NCBI RefSeq assembly: GCF_010894405.1
Contig: NZ_JAAIYA010000006.1
Span: 248,001-312,000, forward strand
DNA length: 64,000 bases
Source: Pyxidicoccus caerfyrddinensis
GTDB lineage: Bacteria > Myxococcota > Myxococcia > Myxococcales > Myxococcaceae
Reading direction: 5' to 3'
The translations under genes were made by a program, and so were the position numbers. The notes below the pieces were generated by a model. The model worked only from the letters and a program-made list of their open reading frames with translations. It searched no databases and was not told where the DNA came from. Positions 46,374-54,920 of this stretch are shown here, piece by piece. Numbering within the stretch: position 1 is the stretch's first letter; every line of letters starts with the position of its first letter.

Positions 46374-49300
46374 GTGAGCCCCACACCTTCCACGCACCGC
46401 CTGAGGGCGGTGCGGCGTACCCTTGTTGTCTTCGTAGGTCTCGTCCTCGTCTGGAGTCAGACCTCCCTGGGCGGCGGCGCGGCCGATGCCGGCGCGCCCA
46501 ATCCCGTCACCGGCGGCTTCCTCGTTCCCTTCGGCGTGGGCGTCGACGAATTGAACGGCCGCGTGCTGGTGGCGGACACCGCGCACCGGCTCATCAAGTA
46601 CACCGCCATCTCCACCCTCTCGGGGGGCGCGCCCACCTGGTCGGAGGTCGGCTTCGTGGCGGACCCCACCCAGGAGCAGGCCCTCAACCAGCCCCAGGGC
46701 GTGGCCGCCGACGCGCAGGGCAACCTCTACGCCCTGGACAGCATTGGCGGCGAGGTGGAGCTGTACCGGTGGAACGCCGCCACCTCCAGCTACACGTATG
46801 ACCCGGCCTTCGCATCCACCACGCGCAACAGCGTGGCGGGAGTGAATATCACCCAGCCCAAGGACCTCGCCGTGGGGGCCATGGGCAAGGTGTACCTGCT
46901 CGACTCGGGCAACAACCGCATCCTCGTGGCGGACGGTCCGGACGACACGAGCTGGTCGGTCGCGCTCTCGGACCCCACGTGGTTCGGCGCCAGTGGCTTC
47001 GACGTGGGCGCGGACGGCACCTTCTACGTGGCGGACACCGGCAACAACCAGATTGTCAAAGTCCCGCCGGTGGGCTCGCCCCTGCGCTTCGGCTCCATGG
47101 GCTCGGGCACCTCGCAGTTCCGCAGCCCGCGCGACGTGGCCGTGGCGCCGGACGGGATGATGTGGGTGGCCGACACGCAGAACCACCGCGTCACCGTCTT
47201 CCGCCCGGACGGGAGCTTCGACTCCACGCTGGGCATTGCTCCGCTCTTCACCTCGCCGCAGAAGCTGGAGATTGACGGGCTGGGGCGCGTGTTCGTCATC
47301 GACTCGGACGCCGCGCGGCTCGTGGCCTTCCTGGGCTCGGGCGCGCCGATGCCCTTCGACCTGTACGCGCGGGACTACCTGGGTGACACCGGCACGGAGC
47401 CCTCCTCCACCGCCATCACCCTGTCCTCGCCGGACATCCTCGTGCGCCACCGGCCGGATGTGAACCTGGCCACCGCGGCGCAGTTCGGCCTGGGCTACTA
47501 CGCCTTCGAGCAGCCGCGCTACGGCACCAACAACTACGTCTATGTGATGGTGCGCAACCGCAACACCGCGCCGGCCACCAACTCCGCCGTGCGGCTGTAC
47601 TGGGGTGACCCGGCGTCGCCGCTCGCGTTCCCCACGAACTGGAGCCTGGACGGCTTCTTCGAGAGCTTCTCCAGCGACACCGTCAACGCGCCCGCCAACG
47701 CGCTCGCCGTCCCCACCGTGCCCGGCTCCACGATGGCGGGCCATGGCGTCACCGTGGTGGGCCCCATCGTCTTCCGGCCGCCGGCCCCCGAGTCCGCCGC
47801 CGCGGCGGATGGCCGCTTCCTGCTCTCGGCCCGGGTGTCCAACCTCTATGACCGGCTGACGCCCGCCACGGGGCTGGACGAGGTGCGCAAGAACAACAAC
47901 ATCGCGCTGCGTCCCGTGCAGGTCGCCCGCGGGCCATTCCCCGACGGCATCCAGGACACGCTCGTGCTCCGGGTGAACTTCTCGAACGTCACCGGCACCG
48001 CGGACCAGGCCACCGTCACCCAGCGCATCGACGCACTGACGCAGTGGATTTCCGAGGTCAGCTACAACCAGGCCACGCTGGTGCCCGTGTACAAGGAGCC
48101 CCTCGCCCTGGGCCGCCCCAGCACCGACTACTATTCGGGCAGCGTGACGCCGCTGGTGGAGCTGGCCACGGACTCGCTCAACGGGCTGGTCGCCCTCGAG
48201 CCGGGCGCGCTGGACGGCCCCACGGCGGACCCGTCGGACGACATCGACCGCGTCATCCTCGTGGTGAACGACCCGGCCTTCACGAGCGACTGGGCCACCA
48301 CGGGCAACTGGCCGTACACCGTCGGCGGCAACACCCGCTACCTCTCCGTCTCCATCCAGGGGCCGACGAACACGCTGCCGCAGTACGCCCACGGCTACTC
48401 GCACCAGTTCGGCCTCGTGGACCTGTTCGCGCACGAGAACGTGGAGTTCCCCATCGCCGAGCCCGCCAACAAGTGGGACAACATGGCGCTGCCCTTCGAG
48501 GGGGCGCACCCGCTCGTGTGGTCCAAGCAGTACGCGGAGTGGGTGACGAGCAGCGGCGGGCAGATTTTCTTCATCCCCCGTCCGCCGGGGACGTCGCCGC
48601 GCACGGGCCAGCCGGCCATTCCGGTCAGCTTCCAGAGCTCACTGGCGGCGGGGCAGTACGGCGCCATCGCCATCGGCCTGACGCCGGGCGTGACGTCCTT
48701 CGAGGACGAGACGAACTTCTACTGGGTGGAGGCGCGCACGCCGACGCTGGCGAACCGGGACCAGACGGTGCCGGGCAAGGGCGTGCTCGTGTACTCCGCG
48801 AACAAGGCGATTCCGCAGGGCCAGGTGCCCGTCGTCATCCGGGACCGCACGCCGGCCACCACGGTGGGTGACGCGGCGCTGGGCGTGGGCGGCACGGACG
48901 CGCCTCCCGGCACGGGCATCAGCGTGCGCGTGACGGCCGAGCGCCCGTCCAACGGCGGCTATGACGTCACCGTCGATTACACGCCCCCCGTCGACTACAA
49001 CGTCCGCATCCGCGTGGGCGACCCGGTGTGGACCAGCCCGGACATCTGGGTGGACAACCAGGAGGACGGTGGCGGCTACAACACCACGCAGGTGGACGAG
49101 CAACCCATCGGCGACCAGGACAACCGCATCTACGCCCGCGTCTACAACGACGGCCCGGCGGACGCGTACGACACGGAGGTCCGCTTCCTGCTCTCGGCGC
49201 CGTACCACACGGTGGATGGCGTGGGCTCGTTCGACCTCTACAAGAGCGTCTTCATCCCGGTGATTCCCGCGGGCGAGTTCCGGGACATCTACGTGGTGTG

Positions 49301-50282
49301 GAGGCCCGTGGGCGCGGACGACCCGCACAACTGCGTGAAGGTGCAGCTGCGCCGGATGACGTCCGACACCAACGCCAACGACAACGAGGCCCAGCAGAAC
49401 CTCCACGTGAAGCAGTCCAGCCACGCCAGCCCCTATGACGTGGTGGACTTCGGCTTCCAGTTCAAGAACGCCGGCGAGAAGGAGCAGCTCGTGTACTTCC
49501 GCTACGAGGGCGTGCCGGGACACTGGGGCCAGTCCTTCGGGCCGGACAAGGCCGTGGTGAAGCCGGGCGAGCTGCTGGAGGGGCACCTGAAGTTCCAGCC
49601 CGACGAGAAGGACAAGGACTGCGTCAGCCACGACGCCCACGTCACCGCGTGGACGCCGCGCGGGGACACGCTGGTGCGGATGGGAGGCGCCACCGTGCGC
49701 GTGCCGCTGCGCCGCCGCACCACCGTGGAAATCGAGACGGTGGAGGTGGTGAAGGTGAGCTGCAAGGAGTTCCCCGCGTATCACCTGGAGCCGGACCAGA
49801 AGCGCAAGGTCTACTTCTACGACCCGAAGAGGCCGCCCGAGACGTGTGGCCTCATCCGCGTGAAGGGCTACACGAAGCCCTCGCGGCCCGGCCAGACGTT
49901 CCTCCTGCGCTACACGGACGATGCCGGCAACCCCGTCTACCAGACGGTGACGACGAGCAGCACCGGCACGTTCGAGGACTACCGGCTCACCGTGGCGGGA
50001 GGCAAGTGGAGCGCCACGGCCATCTACCCGGGTGACGGGAAGTGCAGCGGCTCCACGCGGACGAAGGTGGAGCTCGAGGTCCCGCTCGACAGCAAGGGCG
50101 ACCAGGACCAGGACGGGCTGCCGGACAAGTACGAGGTCCAGGGCGACGCGGACGGGGACGGCCTGCCCAACGTGCTCGACACGGACAGTGACAACGACGG
50201 CCTCCCGGATGGCAAGGAGCCGCCGGGTGACGACGACAAGGACGGCGTGGACAACGTCGTCGACAAGGACAACAAGGGCTAG
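46374..50282 (+). CDS. Giant secreted NHL-repeat and M6-like pseudoprotease with thrombospondin-3-type tail
   Basis: A 1302-residue exported protein, GTG start with AAGGA 6 bp upstream. Residues about 50-320 contain NHL-like propeller repeats (QPQGVAADAQGNLYALDS, GFDVGADGTFYVADTGNNQIVKV, PRDVAVAPDGMMWVADTQNHRVTVF). Residues about 525-850 resemble immune-inhibitor-A peptidase M6, including DRVILVVNDPAF, NKWDNMALPFEGAHPLVWSK. The active-site region, however, reads HGYSHQFGLVDLF: His673 and His677 remain and the catalytic Glu is Gly674. CARDB-like beta-domains follow, and the last 60 residues are Asp-rich calcium-binding repeats (DQDQDGLPDKYE, DADGDGLPNVLDTDSDNDG). Confidence 0.8.
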   Translation: MSPTPSTHRLRAVRRTLVVFVGLVLVWSQTSLGGGAADAGAPNPVTGGFLVPFGVGVDELNGRVLVADTAHRLIKYTAISTLSGGAPTWSEVGFVADPTQEQALNQPQGVAADAQGNLYALDSIGGEVELYRWNAATSSYTYDPAFASTTRNSVAGVNITQPKDLAVGAMGKVYLLDSGNNRILVADGPDDTSWSVALSDPTWFGASGFDVGADGTFYVADTGNNQIVKVPPVGSPLRFGSMGSGTSQFRSPRDVAVAPDGMMWVADTQNHRVTVFRPDGSFDSTLGIAPLFTSPQKLEIDGLGRVFVIDSDAARLVAFLGSGAPMPFDLYARDYLGDTGTEPSSTAITLSSPDILVRHRPDVNLATAAQFGLGYYAFEQPRYGTNNYVYVMVRNRNTAPATNSAVRLYWGDPASPLAFPTNWSLDGFFESFSSDTVNAPANALAVPTVPGSTMAGHGVTVVGPIVFRPPAPESAAAADGRFLLSARVSNLYDRLTPATGLDEVRKNNNIALRPVQVARGPFPDGIQDTLVLRVNFSNVTGTADQATVTQRIDALTQWISEVSYNQATLVPVYKEPLALGRPSTDYYSGSVTPLVELATDSLNGLVALEPGALDGPTADPSDDIDRVILVVNDPAFTSDWATTGNWPYTVGGNTRYLSVSIQGPTNTLPQYAHGYSHQFGLVDLFAHENVEFPIAEPANKWDNMALPFEGAHPLVWSKQYAEWVTSSGGQIFFIPRPPGTSPRTGQPAIPVSFQSSLAAGQYGAIAIGLTPGVTSFEDETNFYWVEARTPTLANRDQTVPGKGVLVYSANKAIPQGQVPVVIRDRTPATTVGDAALGVGGTDAPPGTGISVRVTAERPSNGGYDVTVDYTPPVDYNVRIRVGDPVWTSPDIWVDNQEDGGGYNTTQVDEQPIGDQDNRIYARVYNDGPADAYDTEVRFLLSAPYHTVDGVGSFDLYKSVFIPVIPAGEFRDIYVVWRPVGADDPHNCVKVQLRRMTSDTNANDNEAQQNLHVKQSSHASPYDVVDFGFQFKNAGEKEQLVYFRYEGVPGHWGQSFGPDKAVVKPGELLEGHLKFQPDEKDKDCVSHDAHVTAWTPRGDTLVRMGGATVRVPLRRRTTVEIETVEVVKVSCKEFPAYHLEPDQKRKVYFYDPKRPPETCGLIRVKGYTKPSRPGQTFLLRYTDDAGNPVYQTVTTSSTGTFEDYRLTVAGGKWSATAIYPGDGKCSGSTRTKVELEVPLDSKGDQDQDGLPDKYEVQGDADGDGLPNVLDTDSDNDGLPDGKEPPGDDDKDGVDNVVDKDNKG

Positions 50283-50296
50283 GGCCGGAGCAGGGC

Positions 50297-50323
50297 GCCC
50301 CGGGTTCGAGGTGAACCCGGGGC
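50297..50323. terminator. Bidirectional hairpin between convergent genes
   Basis: CCCCGGGTTC (50298-50307) pairs perfectly with GAACCCGGGG (50313-50322) around GAGGT, with an extra G-C closing pair. It separates the giant secreted operon from the convergent alpha/beta hydrolase gene. Confidence 0.75.
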
Positions 50324-50332
50324 CGTCCACTC

Positions 50333-51355
50333 TCAGCCCACTCCCCAGAGCCGGCGCGCTTCCTCGGCAATGAGGTCGGGGAACTCCTCGGGGAAGAAGA
50401 GCTTCGCGCCCGGGACGCGCCGCACGCCTCGCGAGTTGGGGAGCGTGCGGTCCAGGTAGTCGGCGCTCGCCTGGGAGAAGATGGTGTCCCCCGTTCCCCA
50501 GAGGATTCGAGTCGGCACGGTGCAGCGCTTCAGTGCCGGCTCCAGGCCCGCCAGCGGGTTGGGCGCCAGCGCGACGGTGTACGCGTGTACCTGGTCCTTC
50601 CCGCGTGGAGTGACGAGGGGCGCGAAGTAGTACTCGATGGCCTCGTCGGTGGGCTGGGTGGGATGGGTGTACGTCATCCCGCCAATGCCCGCCTCCGAGC
50701 GCGCCAGGGGCTTGTCGGCGAGCCACGGCGCGAGCCACTGGTCCACGTACGTCCCGGCACGCGCCATCTCGATGACGGGAAGGACGGCGGCGGGAGGGCA
50801 CTCGTTCTCCACGTCGCAGTTCGTCAGCAGCAGCGTCCGGACGCGCTCCGGGTAGCGGGTGACGAAGAGCTGCGCGACGGCGCCGCCGCTGTCATTGGCG
50901 ACGAGGTCGACGGTGGAGATGGAGAGCGAGTCCAGCAGCGCCACGAGCATGTCGGCCTGCGCACCGGCCGCGACGCTCTGCCCTTCGGCGACCTCCGTGT
51001 AGCCGAGCCCCATGAAGTCGGGAGCGACGCACCGGCGGTAGGGAGACAACTGCTCCAGTGCGCCGCGCCACTGGAAGCCGTTCAGCGGAAAGCCGTGCAG
51101 GAACAAAGCGGCGTCCCCGGTTCCGCGCTCGACGTAGGCGATGCGTCCGAAGCGCGTCTCGGCGAAGCGTCGCGAGGCGCGGAAGGCCGCGGCATCCAGT
51201 GTTTCGCGAGTCCCTCCCGTCGTCGGGCGTGGCCCGCCGCCAGACGCGCAGCCGGCGAGCGCCCCCACCGTGAGCGCTCCGGTTGCGAGGAGGAACTCCC
51301 TGCGGCGCATCCGCGCCACCGGGCCGTGCTCCTGTTCCATGTTCTTCGAGCCCAT
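50333..51355 (-). CDS. Alpha/beta-fold hydrolase, Tat-type lipoprotein, altered catalytic triad
   Basis: A 340-residue protein. The N-terminus has a twin-arginine motif and lipobox (RRREFLLATGALTVGALAGC), suggesting Tat export and lipid anchoring. The fold resembles haloalkane dehalogenases and epoxide hydrolases: LFLHGFP oxyanion loop, nucleophile elbow VANDSGGAV with Asp155 as the nucleophile, and WGTGDTIF with the acidic residue. The position of the catalytic His in DhaA-type enzymes (HYLQEDNPDLI) reads LFFPEEFPDLI, with Leu319 instead. Hydrolase activity is therefore doubtful. GAGGGC precedes the ATG at 51355. Confidence 0.8.
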   Translation of the reverse strand: MGSKNMEQEHGPVARMRRREFLLATGALTVGALAGCASGGGPRPTTGGTRETLDAAAFRASRRFAETRFGRIAYVERGTGDAALFLHGFPLNGFQWRGALEQLSPYRRCVAPDFMGLGYTEVAEGQSVAAGAQADMLVALLDSLSISTVDLVANDSGGAVAQLFVTRYPERVRTLLLTNCDVENECPPAAVLPVIEMARAGTYVDQWLAPWLADKPLARSEAGIGGMTYTHPTQPTDEAIEYYFAPLVTPRGKDQVHAYTVALAPNPLAGLEPALKRCTVPTRILWGTGDTIFSQASADYLDRTLPNSRGVRRVPGAKLFFPEEFPDLIAEEARRLWGVG

Positions 51356-51486
51356 GTCGTCTGCCCTCTTTGAGCGGCGGAGGCCGCGCTGTGAGACGAG
51401 CGGGGCTTGTAGCGAGGCCGCCTCCGCGCCCACTTGGCGAAAATTGCGGTGGAGGGGCCCTGCGTCGGGACTGCTAGGCTGGCGGC

Positions 51487-52422
51487 ATGAGTCGCTCGCC
51501 GGGAAGGCCACCGTCGGCAGCTCCAGCCATGTCCCGCCGCGAGCTGGCGCGCGACGGGCTGGTGCGCGTCTTCGACTACCGTTGCACCGCGGAGAAGGGG
51601 GCACCGAGCGAGCCGGAGCAGTTCACCTCCGCCTCCATCGCGGTGGTGCGCTCGGGCGTGTTCAGCTTCCGGAGCGAGCGTGGGCCGCAGTTGCTCACCA
51701 CCGGCTTCTCGCTGCTCGCCAACCCGGGCCAGCAGTACGAAATCTCGCACGAGCACGCCGGTGGGGACCGCTGCCTCATCTTCCGCTTCGATGAGGCCAC
51801 CCTCGAGCGCCTGGTGGGGAGCGGCCCGCGCGGTGCGTCGCGGCGTTACTTCGCGCGCTCGGTGCTTCCGGCGATGCCGCGCATCGAGGCGCTTGGGCAC
51901 CTCGCCGAGCAGCGGCTCGACGAGGGAGGAGTGACGCTGGGCCTGGAGGAGCTGGGGCTCGCGCTCGCCGCGAATGTCTCCGCGCAACTGGGCCGCGCGC
52001 CCAGGGGCGAGGTGACGCGTGACAGCCGGGCCGCCCGGGACAGCGTCTACGCCGCGCTCGCGCAGATTGAGCACGCCTCGAAGGACGAGCTGCGCCTGGG
52101 CGACCTGGCGCGGGTGGCGGGCCTGAGCCCGTACCACTTCCTCCGGGTGTTCAAGCGGGAGACGGGAGTGACGCCGCACCGCTTCCTGATGCAGGTGCGG
52201 GTGCGGCGCGCGGTGGAGCTGCTCCGCGACACGGACCGGCCGGTGACGGAGATTGCCTACGACGTGGGCTTCGGCGACCTCTCGAACTTCATCAACACGT
52301 TTCGCCGCGAGCTGGGCTGCTCACCGGCGCGCTTCCGCAAGGTGACACCGGAGGACTGGGCGCGCGGCACGGGGGGGAACGTTTCCCAGGTGGCAGCCCA
52401 CGTACGAGTAGCCGCCATGTGA
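51487..52422 (+). CDS. AraC-family transcriptional regulator
   Basis: A 311-residue regulator, divergent from the alpha/beta hydrolase gene with 131 bp between them, so it may control that gene. The C-terminal HTH pair includes LRLGDLARVAGLSPYHFLRVFKRETGVTPHRFLMQVR and VTEIAYDVGFGDLSNFINTFRRELGCSPARFR. The N-terminal cupin-like sensing domain (ASIAVVRSGVFSFRSERG, then SLLANPGQQYEI) has no recognisable ligand. The start at the first ATG (51487) adds a 14-residue disordered lead; a second ATG is at 51529. Confidence 0.88.
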   Translation: MSRSPGRPPSAAPAMSRRELARDGLVRVFDYRCTAEKGAPSEPEQFTSASIAVVRSGVFSFRSERGPQLLTTGFSLLANPGQQYEISHEHAGGDRCLIFRFDEATLERLVGSGPRGASRRYFARSVLPAMPRIEALGHLAEQRLDEGGVTLGLEELGLALAANVSAQLGRAPRGEVTRDSRAARDSVYAALAQIEHASKDELRLGDLARVAGLSPYHFLRVFKRETGVTPHRFLMQVRVRRAVELLRDTDRPVTEIAYDVGFGDLSNFINTFRRELGCSPARFRKVTPEDWARGTGGNVSQVAAHVRVAAM

Positions 52423-52433
52423 CCTCCAGGATT

Positions 52434-52458
52434 CCCTGACCCCATCAGGATGTCAGGG
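52434..52458 (+). promoter_or_regulatory. Inverted repeat in the leader of the Uma2 gene
   Basis: CCCTGAC (52434-52440) pairs with GTCAGGG (52452-52458) across 11 nt. The right arm overlaps the AGGGG that lies just before the start codons at 52461/52464, so a hairpin would cover the ribosome site. It might also mark the end of the AraC transcript. Confidence 0.4.
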
Positions 52459-52460
52459 GT

Positions 52461-53042
52461 ATGATGCAAGCTGGACACATGAGCGACAAGACGCGAACAG
52501 AACGCGCATACGAAGCGCTGGAACGCCTCCCGCCGAACGTGGTTGGGGAGATCATCGACGGAGAGCTGTACGTGACGCCTCACCCCGGTACGGTCCATGT
52601 AAGGACAGCAGGCCAGGTGGCGAGGGCACTGTGGCCATTCGATGAGGAACCGGAGCAGGAGGGACCCGGTGGATGGGTCCTGTTGCCCAAAACCGAATTG
52701 CACCTCGGCGGTGATGTGTTGGTGCCCGACCTCGTGGGGTGGCGGCGTGAGCGCATGCCGGAGATACCGGATGTCGTCGGTGTGGAGCTCACCCCCGACT
52801 GGCTCTGCGAGGTGCTGTCTCCCTCCACGGAGCACCTGGACCGGACCCTGAAGCTGGCTGTGTATGCGAGGGAAGGCGTGAAGCACCTCTGGCTCGTGGA
52901 CCCACGTCCCCAGACGCTGGAAGTCTATCGACTGGAGGGAAGTCGCTGGGTCCTCCTCGGCACGCACCCCGGCAATGGTCCGGTCCGGGCCGAGCCCTTC
53001 GAGGCCATTCCCATCGAGCTGGCCGCGCTCTGGGAACGCTGA
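52461..53042 (+). CDS. Uma2 family putative restriction-endonuclease-like protein
   Basis: A 193-residue PD-(D/E)XK-fold protein. The motif VVGEIIDGELYVTPHP, VLVPDLVGWRRERMPEIP (Asp), CEVLSPSTEHLDRTLKLAVYAREGVKHLWLVDP (Glu and the VKHLWLVD box) is the Uma2/DUF820 pattern. The start is uncertain between ATGs at 52461/52464 (after AGGGG) and 52479. Uma2 proteins are common and often multi-copy in myxobacteria and cyanobacteria; their natural function is unknown. Its stop is 1 bp from the end of the convergent reductase gene. Confidence 0.82.
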   Translation: MMQAGHMSDKTRTERAYEALERLPPNVVGEIIDGELYVTPHPGTVHVRTAGQVARALWPFDEEPEQEGPGGWVLLPKTELHLGGDVLVPDLVGWRRERMPEIPDVVGVELTPDWLCEVLSPSTEHLDRTLKLAVYAREGVKHLWLVDPRPQTLEVYRLEGSRWVLLGTHPGNGPVRAEPFEAIPIELAALWER

Positions 53043-53043
53043 C

Positions 53044-54720
53044 TCACACCACCCCGGGGTGCAGGAAGCCGTGAATCGCCTGCACCACCACGGAGCCCTC
53101 GCCCACGCTCGACGCCACGCGCTTCACCGAGCCCGAGCGCACGTCCCCCACCGCGTAGATGCCCGGCCGCGACGTCGCATACGGTGACGCGAGCGCCCGG
53201 CCCTCCGGGTCCTGCCCCGTCCGGATGAAGCCCTTGCCGTCCAGCTCCAGGCAGCCATTGAGCCACTCCGTGTTCGGCTCGGCGCCAATCATCACGAAGA
53301 TATTCCCGATGGGGCGCGTGGTGGCCTCCTCCGTGGGCCGGTGCACCCACGTCACCTCTTCCAGGAACCGTCTCCCCGCCAGCCGCGTGATTTCCGTGCG
53401 CGTGTGCAGTTCGATGCGCGGCGAGGACTCGATGCGCTGGACGAGGTAGTCGGACATCGTCGCCGCGAGCCCTCCGCTGCGCACGAGCAGATGCACCTTC
53501 GACACCGTGCGCGACAGGAAGACGGCGGCCTGTCCGGCGGAATTGCCACCGCCCACGACGATGATTTCCTCGCCGTTGCACAGGTTCGACTCCATGGCCG
53601 TCGCGGCGTAGTGGACGCCCTGGCCCTCGAACTTCGCCAGGTCGGGCACGTCCAGCTTCCGGTAGCGCGCCCCGGTGGCGATGACCACCGAGCGCGCGGA
53701 CACCACGCGGCCGTCCTCCAGGAGCAGACGGTAGGGCGTGCTCTTGCAGTCGATGCCACTGACGGAGCGGGAGACGATGAGCCGCGCGCCGAACTTCCGC
53801 GCCTGGACCTGCGCCCTGCCCGCGAGCGCCTGGCCGGAGATGCCGGTGGGAAAGCCGAGGTAGTTCTCTATCTTCGAGCTGGTCCCCGCCTGTCCCCCGG
53901 GCGCCAGGGCCTCGACGACGACGGTCTCCAGTCCTTCCGACGCCGCGTAGACGGCGGTCGCGAGCCCCGCGGGACCGGCGCCGACCACGGCCACGTCATG
54001 CACATGCGCGGGGTCGACGGCCTCGCTGAAGCCCAGGTCATCCGCCAGCGCGGCGTTGGACGGATTCCGGAAGACCGTCCTCCCCGGAGCGATGACGACG
54101 GGGAGCTGGGCGGGGGTCAGCGAGAAGCACTTCAGGAAGCCGCTCGCGCCCGGGTCGACGTCGATGTCGAGGAGCCGGTGGGGATAGCCATTGCGGGTCA
54201 GGAAGCTCTGCAGCCGGAGCGTGTCCGCGCCATGGCCGGAGCCGATGAGCACCACCCCGGCCTGCGCATGACGGATGAGGCCGACGCGGCGCAGGATGAA
54301 CGCGCGCATGATGATTTCGCCGATGTCGGCCTCGGTGCTGACCAGCCGGCGGAAGTCGTGCGGCTTGACGCGAACCACCCGGCAGTCGCCGCGGGTGCGG
54401 CCACTCACGAGAATCTGGTGGTCGGTGAAGAGGTCCAGCTCGCCGGTGAACTGCTGCTCGCCCTGGACGGCGAAGACGTGGGGGGCGCCTTCGGAGTCCA
54501 GGTCGAAGAGCTCGACCGCGCCTTCGACGACGAAGAAGAAATCGACGTTCCGGTCTCCCCGGCTGAAGAGGGGCGTGCCACCCGTCACACGCTCCTCGGT
54601 GCCGTAGGTGGCAACGCGCTCCGCCATCTCCGGGCTGAGCTGCGGAAAGGTCTGCGCTTCGCGGGCATAGGGGTCGGAGGGGTCCAGGCCCGGCTCGCTC
54701 GTGACGGGGAGTACGTCCAT
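53044..54720 (-). CDS. cNMP-binding domain fused to thioredoxin-reductase-like flavoprotein lacking CxxC
   Basis: A 558-residue cytosolic fusion. Residues about 30-145 form a cyclic-nucleotide-binding (Crp-type) domain (TPLFSRGDRNVDFFFVVEGAVELF, GELDLFTDHQILVSGRTRGDCRVVRV). A short thioredoxin-like spacer follows (about 150-225). Residues about 240-558 are the FAD/NAD part: VAVVGAGPAGLATAVYAASEG, GGQAGTSSKIENYLGFP, VVIATGARYRKL, IIVVGGGNSAGQAAVFLS, GIYAVGDVRSGSVKRVASSVGEGS. At the place of the redox CATC of thioredoxin reductase it reads AATA (residues 372-375), so disulfide reduction of the usual kind is not possible. Confidence 0.88.
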   Translation of the reverse strand: MDVLPVTSEPGLDPSDPYAREAQTFPQLSPEMAERVATYGTEERVTGGTPLFSRGDRNVDFFFVVEGAVELFDLDSEGAPHVFAVQGEQQFTGELDLFTDHQILVSGRTRGDCRVVRVKPHDFRRLVSTEADIGEIIMRAFILRRVGLIRHAQAGVVLIGSGHGADTLRLQSFLTRNGYPHRLLDIDVDPGASGFLKCFSLTPAQLPVVIAPGRTVFRNPSNAALADDLGFSEAVDPAHVHDVAVVGAGPAGLATAVYAASEGLETVVVEALAPGGQAGTSSKIENYLGFPTGISGQALAGRAQVQARKFGARLIVSRSVSGIDCKSTPYRLLLEDGRVVSARSVVIATGARYRKLDVPDLAKFEGQGVHYAATAMESNLCNGEEIIVVGGGNSAGQAAVFLSRTVSKVHLLVRSGGLAATMSDYLVQRIESSPRIELHTRTEITRLAGRRFLEEVTWVHRPTEEATTRPIGNIFVMIGAEPNTEWLNGCLELDGKGFIRTGQDPEGRALASPYATSRPGIYAVGDVRSGSVKRVASSVGEGSVVVQAIHGFLHPGVV

Positions 54721-54844
54721 GCCTCGAACGTGGGAAGGCCCCCGGGGTGTCGCAATGAATCCCCGGCCGCCGGGCGTGGGGGCGTCGACACTCCGCCCGT
54801 GGGGCGGCCGGCCGGGCCGGCGCCGGCTCGCACCCTTCGGCGCC

Positions 54845-54860
54845 CTTTCATGATTGAAAG
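54845..54860. promoter_or_regulatory. Inverted repeat CTTTCA-tgat-TGAAAG
   Basis: A perfect 6-bp dyad with a 4-bp spacer, AT-rich against its surroundings, 61 bp before the ATG at 54921 and in the divergent region between two genes. Operator-like, nothing more known. Confidence 0.3.
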
Positions 54861-54920
54861 CAGGGTGGGAACCCGGGGCCGCGCCGGGCCTCCTTCCTTC
54901 CTCACGGAGCGCCGGAAACC

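Noticed and set aside
45633-48509. A 958-residue minus-strand frame
   Set aside because: Antisense of the HEAT-like and pseudoprotease genes. The plus-strand proteins have signal peptides and recognisable repeats.
50387-51355. Haloalkane dehalogenase
   Set aside because: The halide-binding Trp next to the nucleophile is Ser and the catalytic His is missing.
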